Assembly (NCBI GenBank): GCA_045536815.1
Contig: JAZSOH010000018.1
Coordinates: 20,797-84,796, forward strand
DNA length: 64,000 nucleotides
Direction: 5' to 3'
Origin: UMGS1279 sp045536815
Lineage (GTDB): Bacteria; Bacillota; Clostridia; Oscillospirales; Acutalibacteraceae
In this document: piece after piece, positions 24,491 to 33,387 of the stretch
How the letters are laid out: every line of letters starts with the position of its first letter
How positions within the stretch are numbered: position 1 is the first letter of the stretch
Position numbers and translations under genes: made by a program
The notes under the pieces: model-generated
Seen by the model: only the letters and a program-made list of their open reading frames with translations
Databases searched by the model: none
What the model was told of the DNA's origin: nothing

Positions 24491-24765
24491 AGTGTGACGG
24501 GATTCGAACCCTGTCGTGGTTTCTCGCGCCGCCTTTATCCGTGCGGCTTTGTACTAGTTTTTGCAAGGCGACAGCCTTGCGGCAAACTCGTGCTTCTCCA
24601 CACGAAAAATTCGGCGGCAGAAACGCTTTGCCCTTACAAAAAGAGAAATTTTTGTTTCGCCTAAGCCGCGAAGTGCCGTTATCCTAACGGATTACAAGCG
24701 ACAAGGCAACGGCAAACGGAAATTTACCTTTTGTAAGGCATGACAGGTTCAAGTCCCGTCACACT
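24491..24765 (+). repeat. 275-bp repeat with tRNA T-arm-like ends, copy A
   Basis: The left end AGTGTGACGGGATTCGAACC and the right end GGTTCAAGTCCCGTCACACT are imperfect inverted repeats, each reading as a T-arm plus acceptor 3' strand when read outward. The interior has hairpins GCAAGGC-gaca-GCCTTGC and CCGTTA-tcc-TAACGG. Copy B at 29768-30042 has the same length with no gap and about 15 differences, in opposite orientation. It sits 18 bases before the lepB start. It encodes no transposase, and a 60-codon open frame inside is not convincing. Confidence 0.85.
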
Positions 24766-24783
24766 AGATTCAGGAGGCGAAAA

Positions 24784-25506
24784 ATGGCTAACGAATTTAA
24801 CAAAAACGATTTTTCTTTTGATGATAAGGTTAATGAAAATGCACTTTATCGAAAAAAGGAAAGTAAAAAAACTTTTAAGCAAAAATTAGAGTCCGCTTTT
24901 AAGGGTGATGAAAAAAACAAAAGTGATGAAAATAGCAGTTCCAAAGGCTTTTTTCATAATCTTTTCGAGTGGCTTGATGTTATTGTCGTTTCGGTTATTT
25001 CGGTAACCTTGATTTTTACCTTTGTTTTTAGAATAGTCGCAATAGATGGCGATTCTATGCTTAACACCCTTCATAACGGCGAAAGGGTTATAATTTCTGA
25101 CCTTTTTTATACTCCCAAATATGGTGATATTGTTGTTATTTCGCGCAATACTGAAAATTTGGTAGAGCAAAGCGCCACATCTCAACCTATTATAAAAAGG
25201 GTTATTGCAACCGAAGGGCAAACGGTCGATATAAATTTCGAAACTGGTCTGGTTTCGGTTGATGGGGTAGTTTTAAACGAGCCGTACGTTAAGGATTTGA
25301 CCTATAGACGAGGGGACGTAACCTTTCCCGTAAGGGTTCCTGAAAACTGTGTTTTTGTGCTTGGTGATAACCGAAACGATTCCTCTGACAGCAGATATTC
25401 AGATTTAGGCAAAAACGGTATGGTTGACGAAAAATACATTTTAGGTAAGGCTATTTTAAGGATTTCACCTATTAAAAAATTCGGTGGCCTATATACTAAA
25501 GAATAG
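24784..25506 (+). CDS. lepB: Signal peptidase I
   Basis: A 240-residue membrane serine protease that removes signal peptides. A cytoplasmic Lys-rich extension (residues 1-55) precedes one membrane helix (about 60-82). The catalytic serine is in DGDSMLNTL near residue 93 and the catalytic lysine in IIKRVIATEGQTV near 140, followed by the box GDNRNDSSDSRYSDLG near 200. The ribosome site AGGAGG lies right after repeat copy A, so any promoter must lie in or beyond the repeat. Confidence 0.95.
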   Translation: MANEFNKNDFSFDDKVNENALYRKKESKKTFKQKLESAFKGDEKNKSDENSSSKGFFHNLFEWLDVIVVSVISVTLIFTFVFRIVAIDGDSMLNTLHNGERVIISDLFYTPKYGDIVVISRNTENLVEQSATSQPIIKRVIATEGQTVDINFETGLVSVDGVVLNEPYVKDLTYRRGDVTFPVRVPENCVFVLGDNRNDSSDSRYSDLGKNGMVDEKYILGKAILRISPIKKFGGLYTKE

Positions 25507-25521
25507 TAAAGTAGTGATATT

Positions 25522-26388
25522 ATGAGTGAAAGCATTTCTAATATAAACTGGTTTCCGGGGCATATGGCCAAAACCAGAAGAAAGATTACTGAGAGTCTTT
25601 CTTTGGTTGATGCGGTAATTGAAATTGTTGATGCAAGGATACCGCTTAGTAGCAGAAATCCTGAGTTAAACGAAATCATACAAAACAAACCTGTTTTGAT
25701 TTTGCTCAATAAGTGTGATATGGCAGACCAAAAGGCTACAAACCTTTGGATAAACCATTTTAGAGAAGAAAAAATTACCGCCCTTGCGGTAGACTGCAAG
25801 TCGGGTAGAGGTGTAAATTCTATTGTACCCACCCTTAAAGAAATGTTAAAGGAAAAGCTAGAGCAAAATGCCGCTAAGGGTATGGCAGGTAAACCGCTTA
25901 GAATAATGGTTGCGGGTATCCCAAACGTTGGTAAATCTTCATTTATAAATAAAATGGCTAAGTCAAATCGTGCAAAGGTTGAGGACAGGCCCGGTGTTAC
26001 AAGGGGAAATCAGTGGTTTTCGGTTTCAAAAGAGCTTGAACTTTTAGATACCCCAGGTGTTTTATGGCCCAAGTTTGAGGACCCGTCGGTTGGTCTTAAA
26101 CTTGCATTTACGGGCGCCGTTAAGGATACTGTTTTAGATATTGAAACCTTAGCAACTGAATTTTTACGTTTCACAGCTAAAAATTATAAGCCACTTTTTG
26201 ATGCAAGATATAAAATGGACATAGAGCCCGAAAAAGAGCCTTATGATTTGCTTTGTGATATAGGAAGAAAAAGAGGTATGGTAATTCGCGGCGGCGAAAT
26301 TGATACCGAACGTGCAGCAGTTATGCTTATGGACGAATATAGAAAAGGTGCCCTAGGAAAAATTACTCTCGAATGGGCGGGTGAATAA
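25522..26388 (+). CDS. rbgA: Ribosome biogenesis GTPase RbgA (YlqF)
   Basis: A 288-residue circularly permuted GTPase needed for late 50S assembly. It begins NWFPGHMAKTRRKI. The G4 motif NKCDM (near residue 68) comes before G1 GIPNVGKSS (near 132), and G3 is LLDTPGVLWPK (near 175), the permuted order that defines the family. The C-terminal helical domain should contact 23S rRNA. It starts 15 bases after lepB and overlaps the rnhB region tightly. Confidence 0.95.
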   Translation: MSESISNINWFPGHMAKTRRKITESLSLVDAVIEIVDARIPLSSRNPELNEIIQNKPVLILLNKCDMADQKATNLWINHFREEKITALAVDCKSGRGVNSIVPTLKEMLKEKLEQNAAKGMAGKPLRIMVAGIPNVGKSSFINKMAKSNRAKVEDRPGVTRGNQWFSVSKELELLDTPGVLWPKFEDPSVGLKLAFTGAVKDTVLDIETLATEFLRFTAKNYKPLFDARYKMDIEPEKEPYDLLCDIGRKRGMVIRGGEIDTERAAVMLMDEYRKGALGKITLEWAGE

Positions 26389-26389
26389 A

Positions 26390-26986
26390 ATGCCTGATTA
26401 TAGCTATGAAAAAGAGGCCATTTTAGATGGGTTTAAGGTAGTCTGTGGTGTTGATGAGGCGGGCAGAGGTCCTCTTGCGGGGCCTGTATGCGCGGCTGCC
26501 GTTGTTTTGCCTTTGGATGCTGAAATTGAGGGCTTAAACGATTCTAAAAAGCTTACCGAAAAGAAAAGAGAAGCTCTTTTTGATGTTATTAAAGAGAAGG
26601 CTATTTCTTATAGCATCGCTTTTGCTACGGTTGAAGAGATTGAAAAGCACAACATACTTGAAGCTACCTTTATAGCTATGAACAGGGCAATAAGCGGGCT
26701 CAAGGTTACTCCCGATTTTGCACTTATAGACGGTAATCGTACTCCTAAAAACTGTCCTGTTGATACAAAAACTGTAGTAAAAGGCGACTCTCTTTCAATG
26801 TCTATTGCGGCGGCTTCGGTTTTGGCTAAGGTATCGCGTGACAGGCTTATGCTGGAACTCGACGAAAAATATCCCATGTACAATTTTAAAAAGCATAAAG
26901 GGTATGGCACAAAAGAGCATATGGAACTTATAAGGGAGTACGGGATAAGCGAGTGCCACAGGCCAAGCTTTCTTAAAAAATTATGA
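26390..26986 (+). CDS. rnhB: Ribonuclease HII
   Basis: A 198-residue endonuclease removing ribonucleotides and RNA primers from DNA. It has VCGVDEAGRGPLAGPVCAAA with the first catalytic Asp-Glu pair, DGNRTPKNCP with the third acidic ligand, and HKGYGTKEHMELI near the end. The ATG one base after the rbgA stop, with GGGCGGGTG upstream, is preferred to an overlapping GTG nine bases earlier. It overlaps the next gene by four bases. Confidence 0.95.
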   Translation: MPDYSYEKEAILDGFKVVCGVDEAGRGPLAGPVCAAAVVLPLDAEIEGLNDSKKLTEKKREALFDVIKEKAISYSIAFATVEEIEKHNILEATFIAMNRAISGLKVTPDFALIDGNRTPKNCPVDTKTVVKGDSLSMSIAAASVLAKVSRDRLMLELDEKYPMYNFKKHKGYGTKEHMELIREYGISECHRPSFLKKL

Positions 26987-27381
26987 GTGAATTTAGAAAA
27001 GATAGTTATTTTTTAGGTAAAAAAGGCGAGGAATTAGCCGCCAATTTTATTAAAAGTAAGGGGTATTTTGTTTCGGCCAAAAACTATAAATCTGCCCACG
27101 GTGAGATTGATATTATAGCCGAAAATGAAAAATTTGTAGTTTTTATAGAGGTAAAGCTTCGAAATGAAAACTCAGGGTATTTGCCGCGCGAAACAGTTAC
27201 TACAGCAAAAAAGCGCAGACTTGTTTATACTGCCAAAAACTATATATTAAGAAGCCATACAAACCTTATACCAAGGTTTGATATTTTAGAGGTAATAATT
27301 TCAAACGACGACAATATAATTAAATCGGAGATAAATCATATAGAAAATGCCTTTGAGGTGAGTAGCCGTGATTTTTATTGA
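26983..27381 (+). CDS. YraN/UPF0102 family nuclease-like protein
   Basis: A 132-residue protein of the restriction-endonuclease-like fold. It has FLGKKGEELAANFIKSKGY and the PD-(D/E)XK-type core GEIDIIA with FIEVKLR near residues 40-60. Genes of this family commonly follow rnhB, as here, with a four-base overlap (ATGA). The biological role is not established; a DNA-processing or recombination role is usually assumed. Confidence 0.9.
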   Translation: MSEFRKDSYFLGKKGEELAANFIKSKGYFVSAKNYKSAHGEIDIIAENEKFVVFIEVKLRNENSGYLPRETVTTAKKRRLVYTAKNYILRSHTNLIPRFDILEVIISNDDNIIKSEINHIENAFEVSSRDFY

Positions 27382-28231
27382 TTTACATACCGATATGCCC
27401 TTAAAATTTTTAGAGAATGAGCCTTCATTTGCCGACTGTACAGGTTGCGGATTTGAAGGCTTTTTGCAAAGTGCGGCTTTTTGGTTTGACGGGCGGGAGG
27501 AAAATCCTAAACAAAAATATTTTGAATATTTAAAGCTCACAAAAAGCTTTGCAAAGAAAAACGGGCTAGAGATTTTTAGCGGAAAAATAAATCATAGGAA
27601 TTCTCTTTTGCTTTCGGTTGAAAACGGAGGTTTTTTGGCGGAACACCCCGATTTTTTAGAGCAAATGGCAAAAGATAATATAAAGGTTTTAAGCCTTGCT
27701 TGGAACGAGGATAATCTCTTGGCAGGAGGCTGTTTTGGAAGTGGTAGCCTAACCGAAAAAGGAAGGGAAATTATACTTAGAATGAACAAGCTTGGTATGG
27801 CTCTTGATATATCCCACCTAAACGAAAAATCGGCTTTTGAGGCTTTAGAACTTGCAAAATTCCCACTTGCAACCCATTCAAACTGTAAGGCGGTTTTAAA
27901 CCATAAAAGAAATCTGTCAGATGAGCTTCTTTTAAAGATAAAAGAGAAAAATGGGTTAGTCGGTATTTGTTTTTATCCAGAGTTTCTAGGCGATAATGTT
28001 TATGAAAAAATAAGGGAGAATATAGAGCATTTGCTGATTCTTGGAATGGAAGAAAACATAGCGATAGGCAGCGATTTTGACGGGGCTGAAATGAGCGAAA
28101 AAATTTCTAATCCTAAGGATATTTTAAAGCTATACGATTATTTGTCTAATATGGGCATAAAAAAGTCGGTTCTAAGTAGGATTTTTTACAAAAATGCTAT
28201 TGCATTTTTTGATAGAATGTGTCAAAATTAA
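27368..28231 (+). CDS. M19-family membrane-dipeptidase-like zinc peptidase
   Basis: A 287-residue renal-dipeptidase-type barrel enzyme without signal peptide. Metal ligands are visible: IDLHTDMP (H-x-D) at residues 4-11, the bridging glutamate in LSVENGGFL near 77, ISHLNEKS near 148, ATHSNCKAV near 171, and GSDFDGAE near 236. It starts at GTG behind GAGGTG, overlapping yraN by 14 bases. It hydrolyses dipeptides including D-amino-acid types in other members. Confidence 0.88.
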   Translation: MIFIDLHTDMPLKFLENEPSFADCTGCGFEGFLQSAAFWFDGREENPKQKYFEYLKLTKSFAKKNGLEIFSGKINHRNSLLLSVENGGFLAEHPDFLEQMAKDNIKVLSLAWNEDNLLAGGCFGSGSLTEKGREIILRMNKLGMALDISHLNEKSAFEALELAKFPLATHSNCKAVLNHKRNLSDELLLKIKEKNGLVGICFYPEFLGDNVYEKIRENIEHLLILGMEENIAIGSDFDGAEMSEKISNPKDILKLYDYLSNMGIKKSVLSRIFYKNAIAFFDRMCQN

Positions 28232-28271
28232 AGAGTATAAAAATAGTGGTAAAAAATAATCGGAGGAAGTT

Positions 28272-29759
28272 ATGAACTACATAAGTACAAGAAATTTAAA
28301 TGAAAAGGTTACGGCATCTGACGCTATTGCCAAGGGTATTTCGGTAGAGGGCGGTCTTTTTGTTCCCGAAACTTTGCCAAGCCTTAGCGCTGAGGATTTC
28401 AAAAACCTTTCTGATATGAGTTATCCCGAAAGGGCTTCTTTCGTTTTGGGTAAATTTTTGGGTGATTTCACAAAAGAAGAGGTTGATTATTGTACAAAAG
28501 GGGCATATGTCGGCACTTTTGATAACGATTTACCTGCTCCGCTTTATTCACTTTCCGATAACACCGAGATTTTGGAGCTTTGGCACGGGCCTACCTGCGC
28601 TTTTAAAGACCTTGCTCTTCAAATTTTACCCTTTTTGCTTACAACCTCTGCCAAGAAGGTTGCAAACGGCAAAAAAACCGTAATTTTGGTTGCTACATCG
28701 GGCGATACTGGTAAGGCGGCCCTTGAAGGCTTCCACGACGTTGACGGCACCGAGATAATGGTGTTTTATCCAAGCGAAGGCGTTAGCGCTATGCAAAAGC
28801 TTCAAATGGATACTCAGGTTGGTGAAAACGTTTCGGTTTATGCTATTAAGGGTAATTTTGATGATGCACAGTCCGGCGTTAAAAAGATTTTTACCGACGA
28901 AAAGGTTAAAGAAAAACTTGCTGAGAATAATATGCAATTTTCTAGCGCAAACTCAATTAACTGGGGTAGACTTGCACCACAAATTGTTTATTATATTTCT
29001 GCCTACTGCGACCTTCTTAAAAAGGGTGCAGATATTAAAGATGGCTTTAACGTTGCTGTTCCAACAGGTAATTTTGGCAATATTTTGGCGGCATATTATG
29101 CTAAAATTATGGGTGTGCCGATAAATAAGCTAATTTGCGCTTCTAATACTAATAAGGTTCTTACCGATTTTCTTGAAACGGGAACTTATGATAGAAACAG
29201 AAGCTTTTATACAACAATTTCTCCCTCAATGGATATTCTTATTTCAAGCAACCTTGAAAGAATGTTGTTTGAACTTTCAAATAGGGATGATGAAAAAACT
29301 GTTTTATGGCAACAAAGCCTTAAAGAAAACGGCAAATATACCGTTGATGAAGAGGTGTTTAAAAAGCTTCAAAACCTTTTCTACGGCGGATATTGTGACG
29401 ATGAAATGACAAAGGCAACAATAAAAAAGGTTTTCGAGGAAAAAGGTTATCTTTGTGATACTCATACCGCAGTTGCCGTTAAGGTTGCAAGTGATTATAT
29501 GGAGAAAACAGGCGATAATAGGGTTATGGTTATTGCTTCAACTGCAAGTCCTTATAAATTCTCTAAAAGCGTTCTTTCGGCGCTTGGTGTCGAGGCTTCG
29601 GATAACGAGTTTGATACTGTTGAGCAGTTAAGCGAAAAAACAAACACAGTGCCTCCCGCACCGCTTGCAAATCTTAAGGGTAAAAAGGTTAGGTTTAATA
29701 ATCTTTGCGATGCGGCCGATATGGAAAAGGCGGTTCTTTCATATCTTAAAATTAGGTGA
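28272..29759 (+). CDS. thrC: Threonine synthase
   Basis: A 495-residue PLP enzyme converting O-phosphohomoserine to threonine. The N-terminal segment MNYISTRNLNEKVTASDAI is typical. The PLP lysine is in WHGPTCAFKDLALQ near residue 112, VATSGDTGKAAL is near 140, and NFGNILAAYYAKIMGVP near 268. This is the longer enteric/yeast-like class. No T-box or leader precedes it. It is last before inverted repeat copy B, which starts eight bases after the stop. Confidence 0.95.
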   Translation: MNYISTRNLNEKVTASDAIAKGISVEGGLFVPETLPSLSAEDFKNLSDMSYPERASFVLGKFLGDFTKEEVDYCTKGAYVGTFDNDLPAPLYSLSDNTEILELWHGPTCAFKDLALQILPFLLTTSAKKVANGKKTVILVATSGDTGKAALEGFHDVDGTEIMVFYPSEGVSAMQKLQMDTQVGENVSVYAIKGNFDDAQSGVKKIFTDEKVKEKLAENNMQFSSANSINWGRLAPQIVYYISAYCDLLKKGADIKDGFNVAVPTGNFGNILAAYYAKIMGVPINKLICASNTNKVLTDFLETGTYDRNRSFYTTISPSMDILISSNLERMLFELSNRDDEKTVLWQQSLKENGKYTVDEEVFKKLQNLFYGGYCDDEMTKATIKKVFEEKGYLCDTHTAVAVKVASDYMEKTGDNRVMVIASTASPYKFSKSVLSALGVEASDNEFDTVEQLSEKTNTVPPAPLANLKGKKVRFNNLCDAADMEKAVLSYLKIR

Positions 29760-29767
29760 TAAGACTT

Positions 29768-30042
29768 AGTGTGACAGGACTTGAACCTGTCATACCTTAC
29801 AAAAGGTAAATTTCCGTTTGCCGTTGCCTTGTCGCTTGTAATCCGTTAGGATAACGGCGCTTCGCAGCTTAGGCGAAACAAAAATTTCTCTTTTTGTAAG
29901 GGCAAAGCGTTTCTGCCGCCGAATTTTTCGTGCGGAGAAGCGCGAGTTTGCCGCAAGGCTGTCGCCTTGCAAAAACGAGCACAAAGCCGTAAGGATAAAG
30001 GCGGCGTGCGAAACTACGACAGGGTTCGAATCCTGTCACACT
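29768..30042 (-). repeat. 275-bp repeat with tRNA T-arm-like ends, copy B
   Basis: The reverse complement matches copy A (24491-24765) over all 275 bases with about 15 substitutions and no indel. The ends are AGTGTGACAGGACTTGAACC and GGTTCGAATCCTGTCACACT. The pair brackets lepB-rbgA-rnhB-yraN-dipeptidase-thrC in inverted orientation, so recombination between copies would invert about 5 kb. Confidence 0.85.
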
Positions 30043-30055
30043 AAATTAACAAAAA

Positions 30056-30082
30056 GGCTGCTTTGCTTTATGCAAGGCAGCC
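30056..30082 (-). terminator. Terminator of the DUF1540 gene
   Basis: GGCTGCTTTGC and GCAAGGCAGCC pair with one mismatch. On the minus strand the hairpin is followed by TTTTTG. Confidence 0.75.
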
Positions 30083-30106
30083 AATTCTAGCTTTTTAAAG
30101 AGCGTA

Positions 30107-30271
30107 TTAGTTCTTTGCTTTAAATGTTTTACAAGCAGTTTCTGTTGAGCAGTTACAGTTAGGTGAACAGGGCTCAACCTCAATAGCACCTGCTTCGCAG
30201 CAGTTGTTCATTGTATGGTAGATACAGTTTGTAACGTTGCATTTAACGTCGGCGATTTTTTTGTTTTCCAT
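30107..30271 (-). CDS. DUF1540-type small cysteine-rich protein
   Basis: A 54-residue protein with the DUF1540 pattern VKCNVTNCIYHTMNNCCEAG followed by two more cysteine pairs, CSPNCNC and TACKTF. About nine cysteines in 54 residues imply metal binding. The start is the ATG with AAAGGA upstream; the longer frame adds six implausible codons. Similar proteins are common in spore-forming Clostridia, sometimes in tandem copies. Function unknown. Confidence 0.82.
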   Translation of the reverse strand: MENKKIADVKCNVTNCIYHTMNNCCEAGAIEVEPCSPNCNCSTETACKTFKAKN

Positions 30272-30371
30272 GTTTATTAGTCCTTTCAAAAAATGTGGCG
30301 AAAATTTCGCCCATAATAAGTATGTGCAGTTTTGTTTATTTTATTATCTGAAAATAAAGGTGGGTGAAAAG

Positions 30372-31049
30372 GTGTCGATATACGCTATTTCTGATTTGCA
30401 TTTATCTCTTTCGGTAGAAAAGCCAATGGATATTTTTAAGGGCTGGGAAAACTCAACCGAGCGCATAAAAGCAAACTGGCAAAGGATAGTTAAAAATGAG
30501 GATACAGTTGTTTTGCCGGGCGATTTTTCTTGGGGACTAAAGCTTGAAGAAACCTTGGAAGATTTTAAGTTTATTGACGCTTTACCCGGCAAGAAAATTT
30601 TGCTTAAAGGAAATCACGATTTGTGGTGGAGCACCGTTTCTAAAATAAATAAATTTTTTTTAGAAAATAAAATCGAAACTGTAGAGGTTTTATATAATAA
30701 TGCGTTTTTGGTTGAAGGGAAAGCTATTTGCGGTACAAGGGGTTGGCTTTACGATGAAAGCGCCGATACCAAGATTAGAAAAAGAGAGCTTGGAAGGCTA
30801 AAGCTTTCTTTAGATGCGGCTAAAAAGCTTTCAAACGATTTGGTTGTTTTTCTTCATTATCCCCCGGTTTACGGCGAATATGTATGTGAAGATATTTTAA
30901 AGCTTTTGGAAGATTACGGTGTAAAAACCGTATATCACGGCCATATTCACGGTAGCGGTTTTAATAGTGCCGTTTCAAGTTATAAAGATTTTAATTTAAA
31001 GCTTCTTTCGGCAGATTTTGTGGATTTTACGCCCGTTTTAATACCCTAA
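30372..31049 (+). CDS. Metallophosphoesterase (calcineurin-like)
   Basis: A 225-residue predicted hydrolase. Metal-ligand motifs run in order: YAISDLHLS near residue 4, LPGDFSWGLK near 54, LKGNHDLWW near 80, VVFLHYPPVYGEY near 160, and YHGHIHGSG near 195. The start is the GTG behind GGTGGGTG; the open frame runs 45 codons further upstream through the promoter region of the divergent DUF1540 gene and is not credible. Substrate unknown. Confidence 0.88.
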   Translation: MSIYAISDLHLSLSVEKPMDIFKGWENSTERIKANWQRIVKNEDTVVLPGDFSWGLKLEETLEDFKFIDALPGKKILLKGNHDLWWSTVSKINKFFLENKIETVEVLYNNAFLVEGKAICGTRGWLYDESADTKIRKRELGRLKLSLDAAKKLSNDLVVFLHYPPVYGEYVCEDILKLLEDYGVKTVYHGHIHGSGFNSAVSSYKDFNLKLLSADFVDFTPVLIP

Positions 31050-31154
31050 TATATAAAATTATAAAAAAATTAAAAATTTTTGAAAATAATGGTAGAAAAT
31101 AATTTCAATATGTGGTATATTATATCAGTACAATTGTGTGGAGGTTAAAATACA

Positions 31155-32627
31155 ATGAGTTTAAAAGCAGCAAACAAAGTAGAAACAAATCGCTACGAAT
31201 TAGAAATTACTATCGATAGCGCAAAATTTTGCGAGGCTATCGGTAAGGTTTACAAAAGGGAAGTAAAGAAAATTAATGTTCCCGGCTTCCGTAAAGGTAA
31301 GGCTCCTCTTGGCATTATTGAAAAATACTATGGTGAATCTGTGTTTTTTGAAGATGCTTTAAATCTTCTTTATGTAGAGGCACTTGAAGGTGCAGCTAAA
31401 GAAGCAGGTCTTACAATTATTGATGATGAAATGAAATTTGACCTTGTTTCTATCAGCAAGGCAGAGGGTGCTCATTTTAAGGTTACCCTTACAACCAAGC
31501 CTGAGGTGGAAATGGGCGAATATAAAGGCCTTGCAGCCGAAAAGCTTATTTGCGAAGTTACTGATGATGAGGTTAGCGCAGAGCTTAACCGCCTTGCAGA
31601 CCGCAACTCAAGAATGGTTGAGGTTGCTGACCGCGCAGCCGCACTTGACGACACCGCAGTTATTGACTTTGAAGGTTTCGTTGACGGCGTAGCTTTTGAA
31701 GGCGGTAAGGGCGAAAGCTATTCTTTGGCACTTGGTTCGGGTCAGTTTATTCCCGGCTTTGAAGACCAAATCGTTGGCAAAAACGTGGGTGAAGAGTTTG
31801 ACGTTAATGTTAAATTCCCCGAAGAATATGGCGCAAAAGAACTTGCAGGTAAGGATGCAACCTTTAAGGTTAAGCTTTTAGAACTTAAGAAAAAAGAGTT
31901 ACCCGAAATTGATGACGAGTTTGCAAAAGACGTAAGCGAGTTTGATACACTCGATGCTCTTAAAGAGGATATTTCTAAGAAAACCTTAGAAAGAAAAGAA
32001 AAAGCAGTAGAAGATGAGGTTGAAAATCAACTTATCGATAAGCTTGTTGACGCAGTAAAGGCAGAAATTCCTGAGGCTATGTTTAAAAACCGCGCTGAGC
32101 AAAGCGTTAGAGATTTTGAGTATCGCCTTCAAATGCAGGGTATGAGCCTTGATATGTATTTGCAGTACACAAATTCTACTGTAGAAGAAATGAAGAAGAG
32201 CTTTTTACCTCAGGCAGAACGTCAAGTTAAAATCCGTCTCGCTCTTGAGAAAATTGCTGAACTTGAAAACCTTACTGCAACCGCAGAAGATTTAGATAAA
32301 GAGTTCGGCGTTCTTGCTGAAACATATTCAATGCCTGTAGAAGAGGTTAAAAAGGCTATTCCCGAAAGCGACATCGCCGCAGATTTAAGCGTTAGAAAGG
32401 CTATGGAGCTTGTTAAGGCAAATGCTAAAATTAAAGAGGTTAAGGAATATACAAAGGTAGAAGATAAGGCTGATAAAAAACCTGCAGCTAAGAAGACAAC
32501 TACCAAAAAGACCACCTCTACAACCGAGAAAAAGACTACAACCACTAAGAAAACAACTGATACTGCTAAAAAATCTACCACAACAAAGAAAACCACAACC
32601 AAAAAGGCAGAAGATAAGGCAGAATAG
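31155..32627 (+). CDS. tig: Trigger factor with a Lys/Thr-rich C-terminal tail
   Basis: A 490-residue ribosome-associated chaperone and prolyl isomerase. The ribosome-binding signature is GFRKGKAPLGIIEKYYG near residue 38. The FKBP domain (about 150-245) starts TAVIDFEGFVDGVAF, and a helical chaperone domain follows. After about residue 435 comes a low-complexity tail of about 50 residues built of K, T, S and A, absent from classical trigger factors of about 430 residues. It is followed by clpP and clpX, the usual order. Confidence 0.95.
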   Translation: MSLKAANKVETNRYELEITIDSAKFCEAIGKVYKREVKKINVPGFRKGKAPLGIIEKYYGESVFFEDALNLLYVEALEGAAKEAGLTIIDDEMKFDLVSISKAEGAHFKVTLTTKPEVEMGEYKGLAAEKLICEVTDDEVSAELNRLADRNSRMVEVADRAAALDDTAVIDFEGFVDGVAFEGGKGESYSLALGSGQFIPGFEDQIVGKNVGEEFDVNVKFPEEYGAKELAGKDATFKVKLLELKKKELPEIDDEFAKDVSEFDTLDALKEDISKKTLERKEKAVEDEVENQLIDKLVDAVKAEIPEAMFKNRAEQSVRDFEYRLQMQGMSLDMYLQYTNSTVEEMKKSFLPQAERQVKIRLALEKIAELENLTATAEDLDKEFGVLAETYSMPVEEVKKAIPESDIAADLSVRKAMELVKANAKIKEVKEYTKVEDKADKKPAAKKTTTKKTTSTTEKKTTTTKKTTDTAKKSTTTKKTTTKKAEDKAE

Positions 32628-32661
32628 TTTTACCTTTTAAAAATCGGTAGAAGGTTTTTTT

Positions 32662-32719
32662 ACCGCACAAAAACTTTCTACAATAGTAGTTAAAAGTTTT
32701 TGTGCGGTTTAATTTTGTT
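32662..32719 (+). terminator. Long hairpin between tig and clpP
   Basis: ACCGCACAAAAACTTT (32662-32677) and AAAGTTTTTGTGCGGT (32693-32708) pair perfectly over 16 bases; a weak T-rich stretch follows. Confidence 0.75.
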
Positions 32720-32772
32720 TAAAAATCTTATATTTTGTCAATAATTTTTATACTAGAAATGGAGGAATTATT

Positions 32773-33366
32773 ATGGATAGCAAAATGAATTTAGTACCTT
32801 ATGTTGTTGAACAAACAAGTAGGGGCGAGCGTCAGTACGATATTTTTTCAAGACTTTTGAATGACCGAATTATAATGCTTTCCGACCAGGTTACAAATGC
32901 ATCGGCAAGTCTTATTATTGCACAAATGCTTTATCTTGAGGGTCAGGACCCCACAAAAGATATAAACTTCTATATCAATAGCCCGGGCGGAAGCGTTTCT
33001 GCAGGTATGGCAATTTATGATACAATGCAGTATATTAAGTGCGACGTTAGTACAATTTGTATTGGTATGGCGGCAAGTATGGGTGCATTCTTACTTGCGG
33101 CGGGAACAAAGGGCAAACGCTATGCTCTTCCTCACAGTGAGATTATGATTCATCAGCCTTTAGGCTCTGCTGAGGGTCAGGCTACCGATATTTTAATTCA
33201 TGCCCGTCATATTGAAAAAACTCGTGAAACTCTTAATAAAATCCTTGCAGAAAACACCTCTCGCAGCTATGAGGAAATCGCAAGAGATACCGAGCGTGAT
33301 AACTTTATGTCGGCTAAAGAGGCTGCAGATTACGGCCTTATTGATAAGGTTATTGATAAAAGATAA
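32773..33366 (+). CDS. clpP: ATP-dependent Clp protease proteolytic subunit
   Basis: A 197-residue serine protease forming the ClpP barrel. The catalytic serine is in CIGMAASMGAFLLAAG near residue 100 and the histidine in PHSEIMIHQPLG near 125. The N-terminus (MNLVPYVVEQTSRGERQYDI) lines the axial pore. Length is canonical. It is immediately upstream of clpX, its unfoldase partner. Confidence 0.98.
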   Translation: MDSKMNLVPYVVEQTSRGERQYDIFSRLLNDRIIMLSDQVTNASASLIIAQMLYLEGQDPTKDINFYINSPGGSVSAGMAIYDTMQYIKCDVSTICIGMAASMGAFLLAAGTKGKRYALPHSEIMIHQPLGSAEGQATDILIHARHIEKTRETLNKILAENTSRSYEEIARDTERDNFMSAKEAADYGLIDKVIDKR

Positions 33367-33387
33367 TCCCTGTTAGGAGGTATTACC

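Noticed and set aside
24561..24743. A 60-codon open frame inside repeat copy A, also open in copy B (29790-29984, minus).
   Set aside because: Both frames stay open because the copies are nearly identical. The composition is Lys/Arg-rich, there is no ribosome site, and the frame runs through hairpins. It is more likely a shadow of a structured non-coding repeat.
24491..24765. A tRNA gene in the 275-bp repeat, because of GGTTCAAGTCC and TCACACT at its end.
   Set aside because: Only T-arm and acceptor 3' strand are present. There is no D-arm, no anticodon arm and no CCA, and the other end has the same T-arm in inverted orientation.
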